64,000 bases of DNA. Source: Dryocola sp051297175. Its GTDB lineage: Bacteria; Pseudomonadota; Gammaproteobacteria; Enterobacterales; Enterobacteriaceae. The DNA is taken from the NCBI RefSeq assembly GCF_051297175.1, contig NZ_JBINNY010000001.1:930001-994000 (forward strand), written 5' to 3'. The position numbers were made by a program, and so were the translations under genes. The notes under the pieces were generated by a model. That model was not told the DNA's origin and did not search any database. It was given only the letters and a program-made list of their open reading frames with translations. Shown here one piece after another: positions 9,001 to 16,199 of the stretch. Numbering within the stretch: position 1 is the stretch's first letter; every line of letters starts with the position of its first letter.

Positions 9001-11592
9001 CATCACCACCAGCACCGTCGGCATCAGCAGGGCAATCGCCAGCACGCCGAGCCAGAAGAACGGATTGGGCACCAGCAGCAGCGCGCAGAAGATAAGAATC
9101 AGTAATGAAGGCGCGACCAGGCTGCGGCGCAAATTGTCGAACAGCTTCCAGCGCGACAGGGCGCTGAGCGGGTTTTTGTCGCGGGTGCCGTCGGCCCTGG
9201 TGACGCGCGGTTTGAGCCAGTTGAGCAGCTGCCAGTCGCCGCGTATCCAGCGGGTGTGGCGCGCCACGTCGGTCAGGTAGTTATTCGGGTACTGTTCGTA
9301 AAGCAGGACTTCGCTCAACAGGCCCGAGCGGGCGTAGCACCCTTCGAGCAGGTCGTGGCTCAGGACGAGGTTTTCCGGGCAGGTGTTGTGGGTGGCGATG
9401 ACAAACATGTCCACGTCGTAGATGCCCTTGCCGACAAACGAGCCTTCGCTGAACAGATCCTGATAGATGTCCGAGGACATCATCGAGTACGGGTCGTTGC
9501 CGGGGATGCTGCTGCACATGGCGGCGTAGCGCCCCTGGCCGTGGCGCGGGATCTCTTCCGCAAGCCCCGGCTGAAGTATGCCGTAGCCTTTTACGACCCG
9601 CTGTTTTTGCGCGTCGTAAACCGGGTGGTTGAGCGGGTGTGCCATGGTGGCGACCAGCTTGTGCGCCGTTTCGCGCGGCAGCACGGTGTCGCTGTCCAGC
9701 GTGATCACGTACCTCACGCCCGCGGGTGGGCTAATCACGTTGCCGTGCACTTCGGAAAACTGCGTGCCGGGGCGGCGTAGCCAGTCGTTGAGCAGCGCCA
9801 GCTTGCCGCGCTTGCGCTCGTAGCCCATCCACACGCCCTGCTGTTCGTTCCACAACGCCTCACGGTGCAGCAGGAAGAAACGCGGCTGCGCGCCCGTCGC
9901 ATAGCGGCGGTTAAGGTTTTGCGTTTGCGCCTCGGCCCAGTGTAGCAGCGCCTGGTTCTGCGCCGAGCTTTCTACCGGCGAATCGGCGAAGTCGCTGAGC
10001 AGGGCGAAGTAGAGGTGCGGCGTGTTGTTGCCGAGGTAGCAGACTTCGAGGCTGTTTAGCAGCCTGTCGATACCGTCGCGGCTGGTGAGCAGGCAGGGAA
10101 TGACCACCATGGTGCAAAACTCGGCCGGAATGCCGGTGGAAAAATCCATGCGCGGCAGCGGCATCGGCGCTCTGAAGCGGGTGGTCGCCTCGCTCAGCAG
10201 GTTGCTGGCAAGCTGGCTGAGCAGCACGATAAGCGGCAGTGCCAGGAGCCATAAAGGCCAGGTCATGCCGTGTTGATAAGTGCGCAACAGCACGTCGGCG
10301 GCAAAGGCGGTGGTCAGTAGGGCAAGGCTGCCCAGCCAGGAAAGCAGCGGGATCTGGTTGAAGCTGTGCCGCAGGCGGGTTATCCACGAGGTGTTCGCCG
10401 CCAGCTGTTTTTCCAGCTCCGGGCGGCCTTCGCCAATCAGGTAAAAGCCGACGTGATGCCCCGCGCTGTCCGCATCGGCGGCCTGCGCCATCGCCAGAAT
10501 GCGCCTGGCCACGGCGGGTTCGTTGTAGGGGCTGTGGCGGGCAAGCATTTCGATAATGTGGCGATAGTGGTCGCGGGTGTCGAAGTGCATGGCCGGGTAA
10601 ACCCCGGACGGATCTTCACGCAGCGTTTGCTCGACGAGGCTCATCGCCTCGGCAAAATCCGCCCAGTTGGTTTCGCTCAGCAGGCGCAGCCCGGCGATGC
10701 TGTTGCTGACCGAAAGCTGGCTGGCGGCAAGCTGCTGGTTAAAGCGGTGGATCAGAAAATCGGTGGTGATGCCGCTTTCGGCGAGCCGCTGATCGACCCA
10801 GGTGAGCGGCAGGGAGAGCATGTTGCCGCGGCCCTGTAAGCGCCGCACCAGCTCCGCCACAAAGGCGCTGGAGAGCGGCGGGCGCGAGCGGGCCATGTCG
10901 GCGATGACCATGATTAAATCGGCCGGGGCGTTTTCCGCGCTGTCAAACAGGCGCGTGACCCATTGATCCGCCAGGTTGCGTTCTTTTTGCGCGTCGGCGA
11001 CTTCGATGCTGACGCGGCGCAGGTTTTCAATCAGCGCAAGGCGCAGCATCCCCGGCAGCGCCCAAAGCTCGCCGAGGGTTAGCGGCGTCACTTCCTGATA
11101 GGCGGCAATGTAGCTGGTGAGGCTCGCCGCGTCCCAGCGCCCGTCGCCGTGGGCAATCGCCTCGGCGGCAATATCGTAGATGCGCGGGCAGTTGTGCGGC
11201 GCGCTCAGCGAGGGCAGCCCCTTGCCGAAGTTTTTCGGCAGGTGATGGCGAACCACGCGGATCTGTTCTTCGATGAGGTAGTAGTTATCCAGCAGCCATT
11301 CGCCGGCGGGGGCGATACTCGCTTTTTCCCCGGCGTTGAGCAGATAGCAGTTGCGCGTTATTACCGCCTCATTCTCTTCGAGCCGCTTGAGCAGGTAGTA
11401 GGGCATGCGGGCCGGAGAGAGCTTGTGCGAGCGGGCGAGCTTCTGTCCGAAGCGCTCCATCTGCACGTTGGAAAAGAGTTCTGCTTTGATCGCCCCGTCG
11501 TTGGCGGGCTCACCGCCGGGCCAGTGTAGGGGTTCTGAACGAACGTCGGCGGACTTACCGGCGGTAAACCACTGTTTAACTTTTGTTTTCAT
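3016..11592 (-). CDS. ndvB: Cyclic beta-1,2-glucan synthase (NdvB/ChvB family)
   Basis: A 2858-residue inner-membrane enzyme predicted to use UDP-glucose to build beta-1,2-glucan and close it into periplasmic rings. Layout: N-terminal cytoplasmic region (1-400); a hydrophobic pair near 412-466; a GT84 glycosyltransferase domain (about 480-800) with TLDSDT near 631-636 and an RWIRGDW motif near 780-786, the latter corresponding to the QxxRW-type motif of processive transferases; further membrane segments at about 825-870 and 950-995; a long middle region corresponding to the cyclisation domain; and two GH94-type phosphorylase modules towards the C-terminus, with the catalytic-acid motif GAGDWNDGMN near residue 2540. 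The length matches the family (about 2800). E. coli makes linear osmoregulated glucans with MdoGH and lacks this gene, so this is accessory. The frame is intact. The ribosome site before the ATG at 11592 is weak. It ends 106 bases before vgrG on the same strand. Confidence 0.92.
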   Translation of the reverse strand: MKTKVKQWFTAGKSADVRSEPLHWPGGEPANDGAIKAELFSNVQMERFGQKLARSHKLSPARMPYYLLKRLEENEAVITRNCYLLNAGEKASIAPAGEWLLDNYYLIEEQIRVVRHHLPKNFGKGLPSLSAPHNCPRIYDIAAEAIAHGDGRWDAASLTSYIAAYQEVTPLTLGELWALPGMLRLALIENLRRVSIEVADAQKERNLADQWVTRLFDSAENAPADLIMVIADMARSRPPLSSAFVAELVRRLQGRGNMLSLPLTWVDQRLAESGITTDFLIHRFNQQLAASQLSVSNSIAGLRLLSETNWADFAEAMSLVEQTLREDPSGVYPAMHFDTRDHYRHIIEMLARHSPYNEPAVARRILAMAQAADADSAGHHVGFYLIGEGRPELEKQLAANTSWITRLRHSFNQIPLLSWLGSLALLTTAFAADVLLRTYQHGMTWPLWLLALPLIVLLSQLASNLLSEATTRFRAPMPLPRMDFSTGIPAEFCTMVVIPCLLTSRDGIDRLLNSLEVCYLGNNTPHLYFALLSDFADSPVESSAQNQALLHWAEAQTQNLNRRYATGAQPRFFLLHREALWNEQQGVWMGYERKRGKLALLNDWLRRPGTQFSEVHGNVISPPAGVRYVITLDSDTVLPRETAHKLVATMAHPLNHPVYDAQKQRVVKGYGILQPGLAEEIPRHGQGRYAAMCSSIPGNDPYSMMSSDIYQDLFSEGSFVGKGIYDVDMFVIATHNTCPENLVLSHDLLEGCYARSGLLSEVLLYEQYPNNYLTDVARHTRWIRGDWQLLNWLKPRVTRADGTRDKNPLSALSRWKLFDNLRRSLVAPSLLILIFCALLLVPNPFFWLGVLAIALLMPTVLVVMQDLVNKPPRRPFVQHVLLVTGGALKRLTRVGLGFITLPHEAGYSLYAIAVTLWRLGVSHRNLNQWASFDQSPAGGKASPLRFYRAMWMNVASGVALIALTAWLAPMLLIFALPIGAVWCLAPLLLSWLSRQPSRQAHSLNAGQKQLLRQTAREIWAFFETFANAKEHWLPPDNYQEIPQPVIAHRTSPTNIGLSLMANLTAWDFGYLPQGEMLQRITLTLDTLDKMEHYRGHLYNWYDTRTLQPLNPRYISSVDSGNMAGHLMTLAAGLTQLRSQPILDCTQILAGLDDTLRILEKVWGQRAPTALRQFRKHCSAATSLHPALLFPELKNMRSQSNRLHALCSHEEGQIRRWVDHLQHQLVILCHEWTQLLSWLPQDWSEENLPSLSQIAQAKHTGEGTPSESAIRQARTRLDIITELEQRLTEHARMDFTFLYNEVTSLLSVGYNCDNNKLDNSHYDLLPSEIRLTSFFAIATNQLPLKSWFALGRLFTTINNETALMSWSGSMFEYLMPNLVMPTYPGSLLEEMSQSAVNRQIDWGKERGVPWGISESGYYSFDALQNYQYHAFGVPGLGLRRGLADDMVIAPYATLMALTVAPLKACDNLATLERNGARGEYGFYEALDYTPSRLASGQMYAVVRSWMAHHQGMAFQALSHVLQDAPMVDRFMSSPAFQSARLLLQERVPDAVELYSPRRHFESHEGVLQPVQYELREFTDVDSPIPEVQLLANADYHLMMTQSGGGYSRWKDMALTRWRSDTTCDSWGAFCYISDPKSGEVWSNTWQPIGEPANLYDVVFTDAGVEFKRTEGALNIKTQIVVSPEDDIELRRVTLLNRSRQPRTLELTTYAEVVLAPATSDLAHPAFSNLFVQTELVPDHDAILCHRRPRAPEERCPWMFHMMVVHDQTPLVTSFETDRAKFLGRGRTPANALALEQNGPLSNTAGPVLDPILSIRQSLVLQPGVPVIIDIIYGAAETRPQGQALLEKYRDHPIADRVFELAWSHSQIVLRQINANEDDATLFNRLASAVLFPGPELRAEAKTIIRNRRGQSGLWGWAISGDLPIVILNVTSDESILLITTLIQAHHYWRLKGLAVDLVILNDSQGGYQQELQNQIVDLIVAGSEASQMDKPGGIFVRNGEHMSAEDRLLLLSVAQIVLDDRSGGLKEQLNQRFLPTTSSQQAFVPTAGLPANEHDPWRPDTDPLVFFNGRGGFSQDGREYQISLDERGQTPAPWSNVLANASFGTVISEAGQAYTWFENAHEYRLTPWENDPVSDRSGESYYLRDEESGAVWSPTTLPVRGSGHYLSRHGFGYSVFAHRETGIDSELTILVAEHAPVKIAILTLSNTSGRTRKISVTGFVEWTLGESRSKSAMHVVTRPSTVARGCGVLANNFYSSSGSERTAFFAVTGVHCSFTGDRREFLGRNGSQRNPAAMKQRMLSDKTGAGLDPCGAVQSATTLIDGDQRTFVFVLGIGQNVHDAEALVGQFLDEETARQELANVHSHWHGLLDKVVVTTPDPAVNLLANGWLLYQTIACRIMARSGYYQSGGAFGFRDQLQDTLALSHAAPERLRDQILLCASRQFVEGDVQHWWHPPLGNGVRTRCSDDYLWLPLAICHYVETTGDTGVLEHRLPYLEGRQLQPGEESAYEQPVISAVEGTLWEHGVKALRHGLRFGQHGLPLMGAGDWNDGMNLVGLEGKGESVWLGFFLYDILQRFAKLADSRGDGEIAGLCRKEASGLQKNLEESAWDGAWYRRGYFDNGEPLGSHTANECQIDAIAQSWSVLSGAGSPERCAQAMHALDERLVDDDIGIIKLLTPPFNGKGPNPGYIQGYLPGVRENGGQYTHGAIWAVMAFARSGNVERAWRLWSQISPISHALDGDAVERYKVEPYVMTADVYSVEPHTGRGGWSWYTGSAGWAYRLIVETLLGIERHGQAISVRPLLPPDWPSVSMVYQHGGSHYQINVTHGANGYAVRLDDSPLPDDRIPLTDDGQWHTVEIEV

Positions 11593-12007
11593 GAAGTGCC
11601 CGTTTGGCGGTAGACGCGCAGGAGCAGTTGTCGAATCAGATCAGAAACGTTCTCTCAGGATGGGGTGCCAGGCATCAGGGATTTAACAGCTGCAAGTGTT
11701 TAGTTTTTAGTCAGTATAGTTGAATTTTTGTTCAGTCAACTTACTCCCTTTCGTCGGCAATAGCCCTTAACCATTTCAGCGACTTGCAGATAGGGGTTAT
11801 CGAATTGTGACGATGTTCACTGGTTGCGAAGAAATATCCGCAGGCGAAACGGCAGGGATAAGTGCTTATCTTTATGAAAGTTATTGTTATTTGACGAGGT
11901 ATTAACGTTTTACGTCTAAGCACCTGCGAAAATGGAAATTAACAATTAATTAATATTCACTCATGATACGCGCACTTAAGGCTTGCTTACCTCTCGCGGA
12001 GAGTTCG
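11593..12007. other. Divergent intergenic region ndvB/yqeF
   Basis: A 415-base AT-rich gap between divergent genes. Apart from the possible ndvB promoter at 11713-11740, I see no recognisable gene, RNA or repeat. A 60-codon minus-strand frame at 11741-11923 has no ribosome site and low complexity, and is not called. Confidence 0.6.
11713..11740 (-). promoter_or_regulatory. Possible sigma-70 promoter for ndvB
   Basis: On the minus strand GTTGAC (11735-11740) and TATACT (11713-11718) are spaced 16 bases apart, about 120 bases upstream of the glucan synthase start. The -10 is near consensus. This is a motif reading only. Confidence 0.4.
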
Positions 12008-13189
12008 ATGAAAGATGTAGTGATTGTTGGGGCCGCTCGCACCCCGATTGGCTGCTTTCAGGGCGCGCTTTCCCGTCGCAGCGCGGCGGAGCTGGGCAGC
12101 GCGGTGGTAAAAGCGCTGCTTGAGCGCAGCGGGGTCAGCGAGCAGGAGATCGACGAGGTGATTCTGGGCCAGGTGCTGACCGCCGGCGCCGGGCAAAACC
12201 CGGCGCGCCAGACGGCGCTGAACAGCGGCCTGCCGTGGTCGGTGTCCGCCATTACCATCAACGACGTCTGCGGTTCGGGGCTGAAGGCGCTGCATCTTGC
12301 CACCCAGGCGATTCAGTGCGGGGAAGCGGACGTGGTGATCGCGGGCGGGCAGGAAAACATGAGCCGCGCGCCGCACGTGTTGGCCAACAGCCGAACCGGC
12401 GCGCAGCTTGGCAACAGCCAGCTTATCGATAGCCTGGTGCACGACGGGCTGTGGGACGCGTTCAACGATTACCATATGGGCGTGACCGCCGAGAACCTCG
12501 CGCGCGAGTTTGATATCAGCCGCGAGAAGCAGGACGCGTTTGCCCTGGCCTCGCAGCAAAAGGCGCGGGCCGCCATCGATTCCGGGCGCTTCCGCGACGA
12601 AATCGTGCCGATTGCCGTTGAGCAGCGCACCGGCGGCATCGCGATTGTCGATACCGACGAACAGCCGCGCACCGACGCCAGCGCCGAGGCTTTAGCGCGC
12701 CTGACACCTGCCTTTGAAATCACCGGCAGCGTCACCGCCGGGAACGCCTCGTCTATTAACGACGGCGCGGCGGCGGTGCTGATGATGAGCGCCGCCAAGG
12801 CCGAAGAGCTGAACCTGCCGGTGCTGGCGCGCATTCGTGCCTTCGCAAGCGTCGGCGTCGATCCCGCGCTGATGGGCATTGCGCCGGTGACGGCCACGCG
12901 CCGCTGCCTGGAGCGGGCGGGCTGGCGGCTTGAGGATCTGGATCTGATCGAGGCGAACGAGGCCTTTGCGGCGCAGGCGCTGTCGGTCGGCAAAATGCTG
13001 GAGTGGGACGAGCGCAAGGTTAACGTCAACGGCGGGGCGATCGCGCTGGGCCACCCGATCGGCGCGTCCGGCTGCCGCATTCTGGTTTCGCTGGTGCATG
13101 AGATGGTCAAGCGCGATGCGAAAAAGGGCCTGGCGACGCTGTGCATCGGCGGCGGGCAGGGCGTGGCGCTGGCGATCGAGCGCGATTGA
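12008..13189 (+). CDS. yqeF: Acetyl-CoA acetyltransferase YqeF
   Basis: A 393-residue biosynthetic/degradative thiolase predicted to condense two acetyl-CoA to acetoacetyl-CoA or run the reverse reaction. The nucleophile cysteine lies in NDVCGSGLKAL near residue 90. The catalytic histidine is in GGAIALGHPIGASG and the second cysteine in CIGGGQG near the C-terminus. It is nearly collinear with E. coli YqeF (also 393 residues), including ATRRCLER and SVGKMLEWDERKVNVNGG. I chose the ATG at 12008 (MKDVVIVGAARTPIG), preceded by GGAGAG, over the upstream in-frame start at 11963 because this gives the family length. It marks the left edge of conserved backbone and is followed by a strong terminator. 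Confidence 0.93.
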   Translation: MKDVVIVGAARTPIGCFQGALSRRSAAELGSAVVKALLERSGVSEQEIDEVILGQVLTAGAGQNPARQTALNSGLPWSVSAITINDVCGSGLKALHLATQAIQCGEADVVIAGGQENMSRAPHVLANSRTGAQLGNSQLIDSLVHDGLWDAFNDYHMGVTAENLAREFDISREKQDAFALASQQKARAAIDSGRFRDEIVPIAVEQRTGGIAIVDTDEQPRTDASAEALARLTPAFEITGSVTAGNASSINDGAAAVLMMSAAKAEELNLPVLARIRAFASVGVDPALMGIAPVTATRRCLERAGWRLEDLDLIEANEAFAAQALSVGKMLEWDERKVNVNGGAIALGHPIGASGCRILVSLVHEMVKRDAKKGLATLCIGGGQGVALAIERD

Positions 13190-13219
13190 TTAACATTGCC
13201 TGGGTTTGATTTCCTACCG

Positions 13220-13250
13220 GCGCTCTCCACTCCCCTGAGAGCGCTTTTTT
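13220..13250 (+). terminator. Rho-independent terminator of yqeF
   Basis: GCGCTCTC (13220-13227) pairs with GAGAGCGC (13237-13244), followed by six T. Confidence 0.85.
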
Positions 13251-13477
13251 AACTGCATCACACTTCACTCGCAATATGCCTTCCTGCGTCACATAAATTT
13301 TCCATCATTCTCTTTTAGAGCGAGATTTATTCTTATTTTCTGGCGAATGGCTGAAATTTATGTGATCCAGATACGGTTATTATCACCGCGCTGATTATTC
13401 ATTGTTTAATAAGTATGGCGCGTATTATTTGATTTAACTTAAGACTAAGATCATTCGCAAGAAAAAATAAATTTAAG

Positions 13478-13496
13478 ATTGAAATAGCGTTTCTTT
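13478..13496. promoter_or_regulatory. KdgR-type operator (distal) of kdgM
   Basis: ATTGAAATAGCGTTTCTTT matches the KdgR palindrome pattern (TGAAA, five to six bases, TTTCA) with one half degenerate. Its position upstream of a pectin porin gene supports the call. Confidence 0.55.
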
Positions 13497-13516
13497 TATG
13501 AAGCCCTGCCGCTGCG

Positions 13517-13532
13517 TGTGATGTAACTCGCT
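13517..13532. promoter_or_regulatory. Possible CRP site upstream of kdgM
   Basis: TGTGA, six bases, TCGCT: a perfect left half and a right half with two mismatches to TCACA. Pectin genes are CRP-activated in Dickeya, which makes it plausible. Confidence 0.35.
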
Positions 13533-13607
13533 GTTTAAAGTCCATATATGCCTGCTTTGTTGATGGCTGTCACGAAGGTGGTCAAGAAAAGATCTGACAT
13601 AAATATT

Positions 13608-13623
13608 TACGATCTTGATCACT
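13608..13623. promoter_or_regulatory. Possible CRP site close to kdgM
   Basis: TACGATCTTGATCACT: the core TCTTGATCAC resembles CRP sites, with a left half two mismatches from TGTGA and a right half TCACT. Confidence 0.35.
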
Positions 13624-13663
13624 AAAATATCGTTCGATTAAAAATAAAATCCAATTTCATAAT

Positions 13664-13682
13664 AATGAAACGATATTTCAAT
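13664..13682. promoter_or_regulatory. KdgR-type operator overlapping the kdgM leader
   Basis: AATGAAACGATATTTCAAT is a near-perfect KdgR palindrome ending 13 bases before the kdgM ATG, so repressor bound here would block transcription elongation or initiation. Confidence 0.75.
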
Positions 13683-13695
13683 GAAGGATTTGATC

Positions 13696-14379
13696 ATGTT
13701 GAAGAAAACTCTGGCTGTGGCTGTCCTCTGTGGTTCCAGTATTGCTGCGCAGGCGGTAACTGTAGACTTACGTCATGAATATATTGATTCCGGCATTAAC
13801 GCAGACCGCGTTTCCGTTTCCCATCGTTTTGATAACGGTTTAGGTTTTAGCGTTGAGGCCAAATGGAAATCCGGCGGCACCGATAAAGATCAGCCGTTTG
13901 CGGATTTGGTCGGTAACGGCCATGAAGATCAGGTGAGCTGGCGCTGGAAAGCGACGCCGAATATCTCCCTGACCCCGGCGCTGACCGTGGAAAGCAACGA
14001 TAGCCGCACCATCTGGAAGCCAAACCTGCACGCGCAGTACAGCTTCGATAACGGCTTCTACGTTGCCGCCCGCTACCGCTTCGAATACACGCGTAACCCG
14101 AACGACTCCAATAAAGAAGATGACAAGGTTAACCGTGGCGATGCGTGGGTAGGCTTCGCGCTGGGCGACTGGCGTACCGAGCTGAACTACGTGTACGCGA
14201 AAAGCGAACACCAGATCCGCTCCAACAACGACAAAGATTCCCAGGAGTACAACCTGAAGCTGGCCTATAAGTGGGATAAAAACTGGGCACCGTATGCCGA
14301 AGTGGGCAACGTCAGCGGCAGCAAATCCACCGACGAACGCCAGACCCGTTACCGCGTGGGCGTCGCGTACTCTTTCTAA
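13696..14379 (+). CDS. kdgM: Oligogalacturonate-specific porin KdgM
   Basis: A 227-residue outer-membrane beta-barrel of the KdgM family, which lets acidic pectin oligomers cross the outer membrane. A signal peptide (MLKKTLAVAVLCGSSIAAQA) is followed by the mature start VTVDLRHEY. Alternating amphipathic strands such as NISLTPALTVESND and the C-terminal phenylalanine after RYRVGVAYS are typical of barrels recognised by the BAM machine. Basic residues within strands (KWKSGG, RYRFEYTRN) fit an anion-selective pore. I chose the ATG at 13696, with AAGGA eight bases upstream, over the in-frame ATG at 13681. The KdgR boxes upstream and the lyase genes around it confirm the pectin role. It is monocistronic, ending in a terminator. 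Confidence 0.92.
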   Translation: MLKKTLAVAVLCGSSIAAQAVTVDLRHEYIDSGINADRVSVSHRFDNGLGFSVEAKWKSGGTDKDQPFADLVGNGHEDQVSWRWKATPNISLTPALTVESNDSRTIWKPNLHAQYSFDNGFYVAARYRFEYTRNPNDSNKEDDKVNRGDAWVGFALGDWRTELNYVYAKSEHQIRSNNDKDSQEYNLKLAYKWDKNWAPYAEVGNVSGSKSTDERQTRYRVGVAYSF

Positions 14380-14426
14380 GTTTTACCTCTGTATCCTGTC
14401 TGTATCTAAAGAAAAACCCTCTCCGG

Positions 14427-14454
14427 CCCCCGAGCAGTCAGCGGGGGTTTTTTT
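14427..14454 (+). terminator. Terminator of kdgM
   Basis: CCCCCG (14427-14432) pairs with CGGGGG (14442-14447), followed by seven T. Confidence 0.85.
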
Positions 14455-14469
14455 GTGGGGTGGATTGTG

Positions 14470-14550
14470 TCGGGTGGCGGCTTGCGCCTTACCCGACCTA
14501 CGTTTGCGTGGGGTGATTGTAGGGTGGATAAGCGTAGCGCCATCCGCCGG
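14470..14550. repeat. REP pair (BIME) between kdgM and ogl
   Basis: Two inverted REP units: one beginning TCGGGTGGCGGCTTGCG and ending TTACCCGA, and an opposing copy TAGGGTGGATAAGCG...CGCCATCCGCC. They lie between convergent genes. Confidence 0.85.
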
Positions 14551-14572
14551 TTTTTAATGACAAATCCCAGCT

Positions 14573-14599
14573 AAAAAAAAGCCCTCCGCGCGGGAGGGC
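14573..14599 (-). terminator. Terminator of the first ogl gene
   Basis: On the minus strand GCCCTCCC and GGAGGGC form a hairpin with a CGCG loop, followed by eight T (the A-run at 14573-14580). Confidence 0.85.
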
Positions 14600-14628
14600 A
14601 AGGCCAGTTACAGGACACTCAAAAATTA

Positions 14629-15804
14629 TCAGGCTTTTACGTACTCGGGGTCGACAGGCATTTTGGCGATGTACAGCGCCGGTTTGCCGTCTTTGTCGGA
14701 GCTGAACAGCACCGCGCCGTCGTCCGGGGTGAATGATGGATGCGGGTGCGTGACCTGGCGGCTGTTGGCGAAGGTGGCCCACGAGGTGTCGTGCCGCGCG
14801 ACGCGGAAGTAGGCTTTCTTCGCTACGTCAAAAGCATACAGGTACGGATCGTTGTCGATGGTGTAGCCGCTGGTGTCCTTCACGTCCACCGGGGTGCCGG
14901 AGCCGTCGCCGACCAGCAGCGTGCCGTCGAAGTTGCTCATCAGGTGCGAGCAGGCCGGCATCTGCATCACCGCTTCGTTGACGCCGCTGTCCGGGTTGTA
15001 GCTGTAAATGGTGCGGCCCTGCTGGCCCTTGAGGTAGGAAACGTACATCAGGGAAGAGCCGTTCGGCACCCAAAATTCGTGGGTGCAGCTTTCGCCTTCG
15101 GCGTGCTCTTTGACCTTGCGCACGTTGCTGCCGTCTTCGTTAACCATCCACATGCGCGCATCGACCAGGTCGTGCGGGCCTTCGTGGCAGAAGGCGACCG
15201 TGCTGTCGTCGAACGGGCGGTAGATCGGGTGGCCGAGCCAGTTTTTCTCCTGGTGGATCACCGCGCTGTCGCCGGTTTGCAAATCGACGCGCAGCAGGCG
15301 GCAGTTTGGCCCCTTGTGGAAGAAGTCGTGGAAGATTTTCCAGTCGTTGAGCGGCACCCAGTCGCTTTTGGCGATTTCGATTCCGACAAGCTTGGTGCAG
15401 TCGCTGTTCGCCACCCATGTGCCGTAGCCGACCCAGTCGTCCGGCACGCGGTAGACTTCGCGTTCCGTGAGCGTGCCGAGGTTAACTTCCAGCAGGGTGC
15501 GTTCGTTCTTCACATAGTAGAGGGATTTATCGTCCGGGGAGAGGAAGCCGCCAAAGGTGTTGTCGCCCGCGCCTTCGGTGAGCTGCACCGCTTCACGTTT
15601 GGCGATGTCGAGCAGGTAGTAGTTCCAGTTGCCGTCGAATTCGCCTGCGAAAAGCAGCCTGCTGCCATCGTTGGTAAAACACTTCTGATAGAAGTAGTTG
15701 CGATGACACGTCACCTCCGGCGGGGTTAAGCGGGTGACTTCGACGCCCGTGTCCGGATCCTGACTCACTTCGTAAGCCAGCTGTACCCGCATACCTTTAG
15801 CCAT
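14629..15804 (-). CDS. ogl: Oligogalacturonate lyase (Ogl), first copy
   Basis: A 391-residue cytoplasmic polysaccharide lyase (PL22) that splits digalacturonate and unsaturated oligomers by beta-elimination to 4-deoxy-5-keto-uronate precursors. It has a seven-bladed propeller-like repeat pattern (for example LSPDDKSLYYVKNERTLLEV). The manganese ligands of the family are visible: a histidine in CSHLMSN near residue 287, and the Q-x-x-H-x-H motif in RQVTHPHPSF near residues 350-355. The ATG at 15804 follows GAAGGAGAAC, so the longer frame to 15879 is not used. It is divergent from kduD and shares with it a region holding three KdgR boxes and a good CRP site. A diverged second copy lies at 17073-18203. 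Confidence 0.93.
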   Translation of the reverse strand: MAKGMRVQLAYEVSQDPDTGVEVTRLTPPEVTCHRNYFYQKCFTNDGSRLLFAGEFDGNWNYYLLDIAKREAVQLTEGAGDNTFGGFLSPDDKSLYYVKNERTLLEVNLGTLTEREVYRVPDDWVGYGTWVANSDCTKLVGIEIAKSDWVPLNDWKIFHDFFHKGPNCRLLRVDLQTGDSAVIHQEKNWLGHPIYRPFDDSTVAFCHEGPHDLVDARMWMVNEDGSNVRKVKEHAEGESCTHEFWVPNGSSLMYVSYLKGQQGRTIYSYNPDSGVNEAVMQMPACSHLMSNFDGTLLVGDGSGTPVDVKDTSGYTIDNDPYLYAFDVAKKAYFRVARHDTSWATFANSRQVTHPHPSFTPDDGAVLFSSDKDGKPALYIAKMPVDPEYVKA

Positions 15805-15874
15805 ATTGTTCTCCTTCGAATAATAATTCGTATCTATAGATAGTTCTAAAAGTTCGAACAGATGGTCATAATTT

Positions 15875-15893
15875 ATCAAAACATCGTTTCAAT
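15875..15893. promoter_or_regulatory. KdgR-type operator of ogl
   Basis: ATCAAAACATCGTTTCAAT fits the KdgR palindrome (one half TTTTGAT, the other TTGAAAC read on the minus strand). It lies 70 bases upstream of the ogl start. Confidence 0.7.
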
Positions 15894-15896
15894 ATG

Positions 15897-15912
15897 TGTG
15901 ACACCTTTCACT
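15897..15912. promoter_or_regulatory. CRP site in the ogl/kduD region
   Basis: TGTGACACCTTTCACT matches the CRP consensus (TGTGA-N6-TCACA) at nine of ten conserved bases, four bases from the KdgR box. Confidence 0.65.
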
Positions 15913-16019
15913 AAACGGTAACTCTTGCCGCGATTCATGCGGTTTTTCTTAGGCTTCTGGCTGGGTAAAAACCAGGCAACCGTGATCCCATTATCAGATC
16001 GAGAGAATATATCTCCAAA

Positions 16020-16038
16020 ATTGAAACGATGTTTTAAA
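16020..16038. promoter_or_regulatory. KdgR-type operator of kduD (1)
   Basis: ATTGAAACGATGTTTTAAA is a strong KdgR-type palindrome. Confidence 0.7.
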
Positions 16039-16042
16039 TATA

Positions 16043-16061
16043 ATTGAAATGGAGTTTCAAG
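16043..16061. promoter_or_regulatory. KdgR-type operator of kduD (2)
   Basis: ATTGAAATGGAGTTTCAAG is a second palindrome centred 23 bases (about two helical turns) from the first, so two dimers could bind on one DNA face. Confidence 0.7.
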
Positions 16062-16199
16062 ATGATTAGTATGGTGCCATCAAAGATAACGGAACGGTGT
16101 TTTCAGCATAAGTTCTTCGTGTGAAGGTGCGCTTACTGCGTGAACAATATTTTTCCAGAAACGCCTGCCCGCGCAGGCTCGAACTAAAAGGAAACCTCC

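Larger units (their letters stand above)
13190..13695. other. Control region upstream of kdgM
   Basis: A 506-base gap, AT-rich after the yqeF terminator. It contains two KdgR-like boxes (13478-13496 and 13664-13682) and two CRP-like motifs (13517-13532 and 13608-13623), listed separately. No additional gene is seen. Confidence 0.7.
15805..16199. other. Shared control region ogl/kduD
   Basis: A 395-base divergent gap holding the KdgR boxes at 15875-15893, 16020-16038 and 16043-16061 and the CRP-like site at 15897-15912. No other gene is seen. Confidence 0.7.

Noticed and set aside
11741..11923. 60-codon minus-strand frame between ndvB and yqeF
   Set aside because: AT-rich, no ribosome site and no likeness to any family I know.
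14740..15729. 329-codon plus-strand frame antisense to the first ogl
   Set aside because: Shadow frame; the equivalent frame also appears opposite the second ogl (17208-17942), as expected for paralogous coding sequence read backwards.
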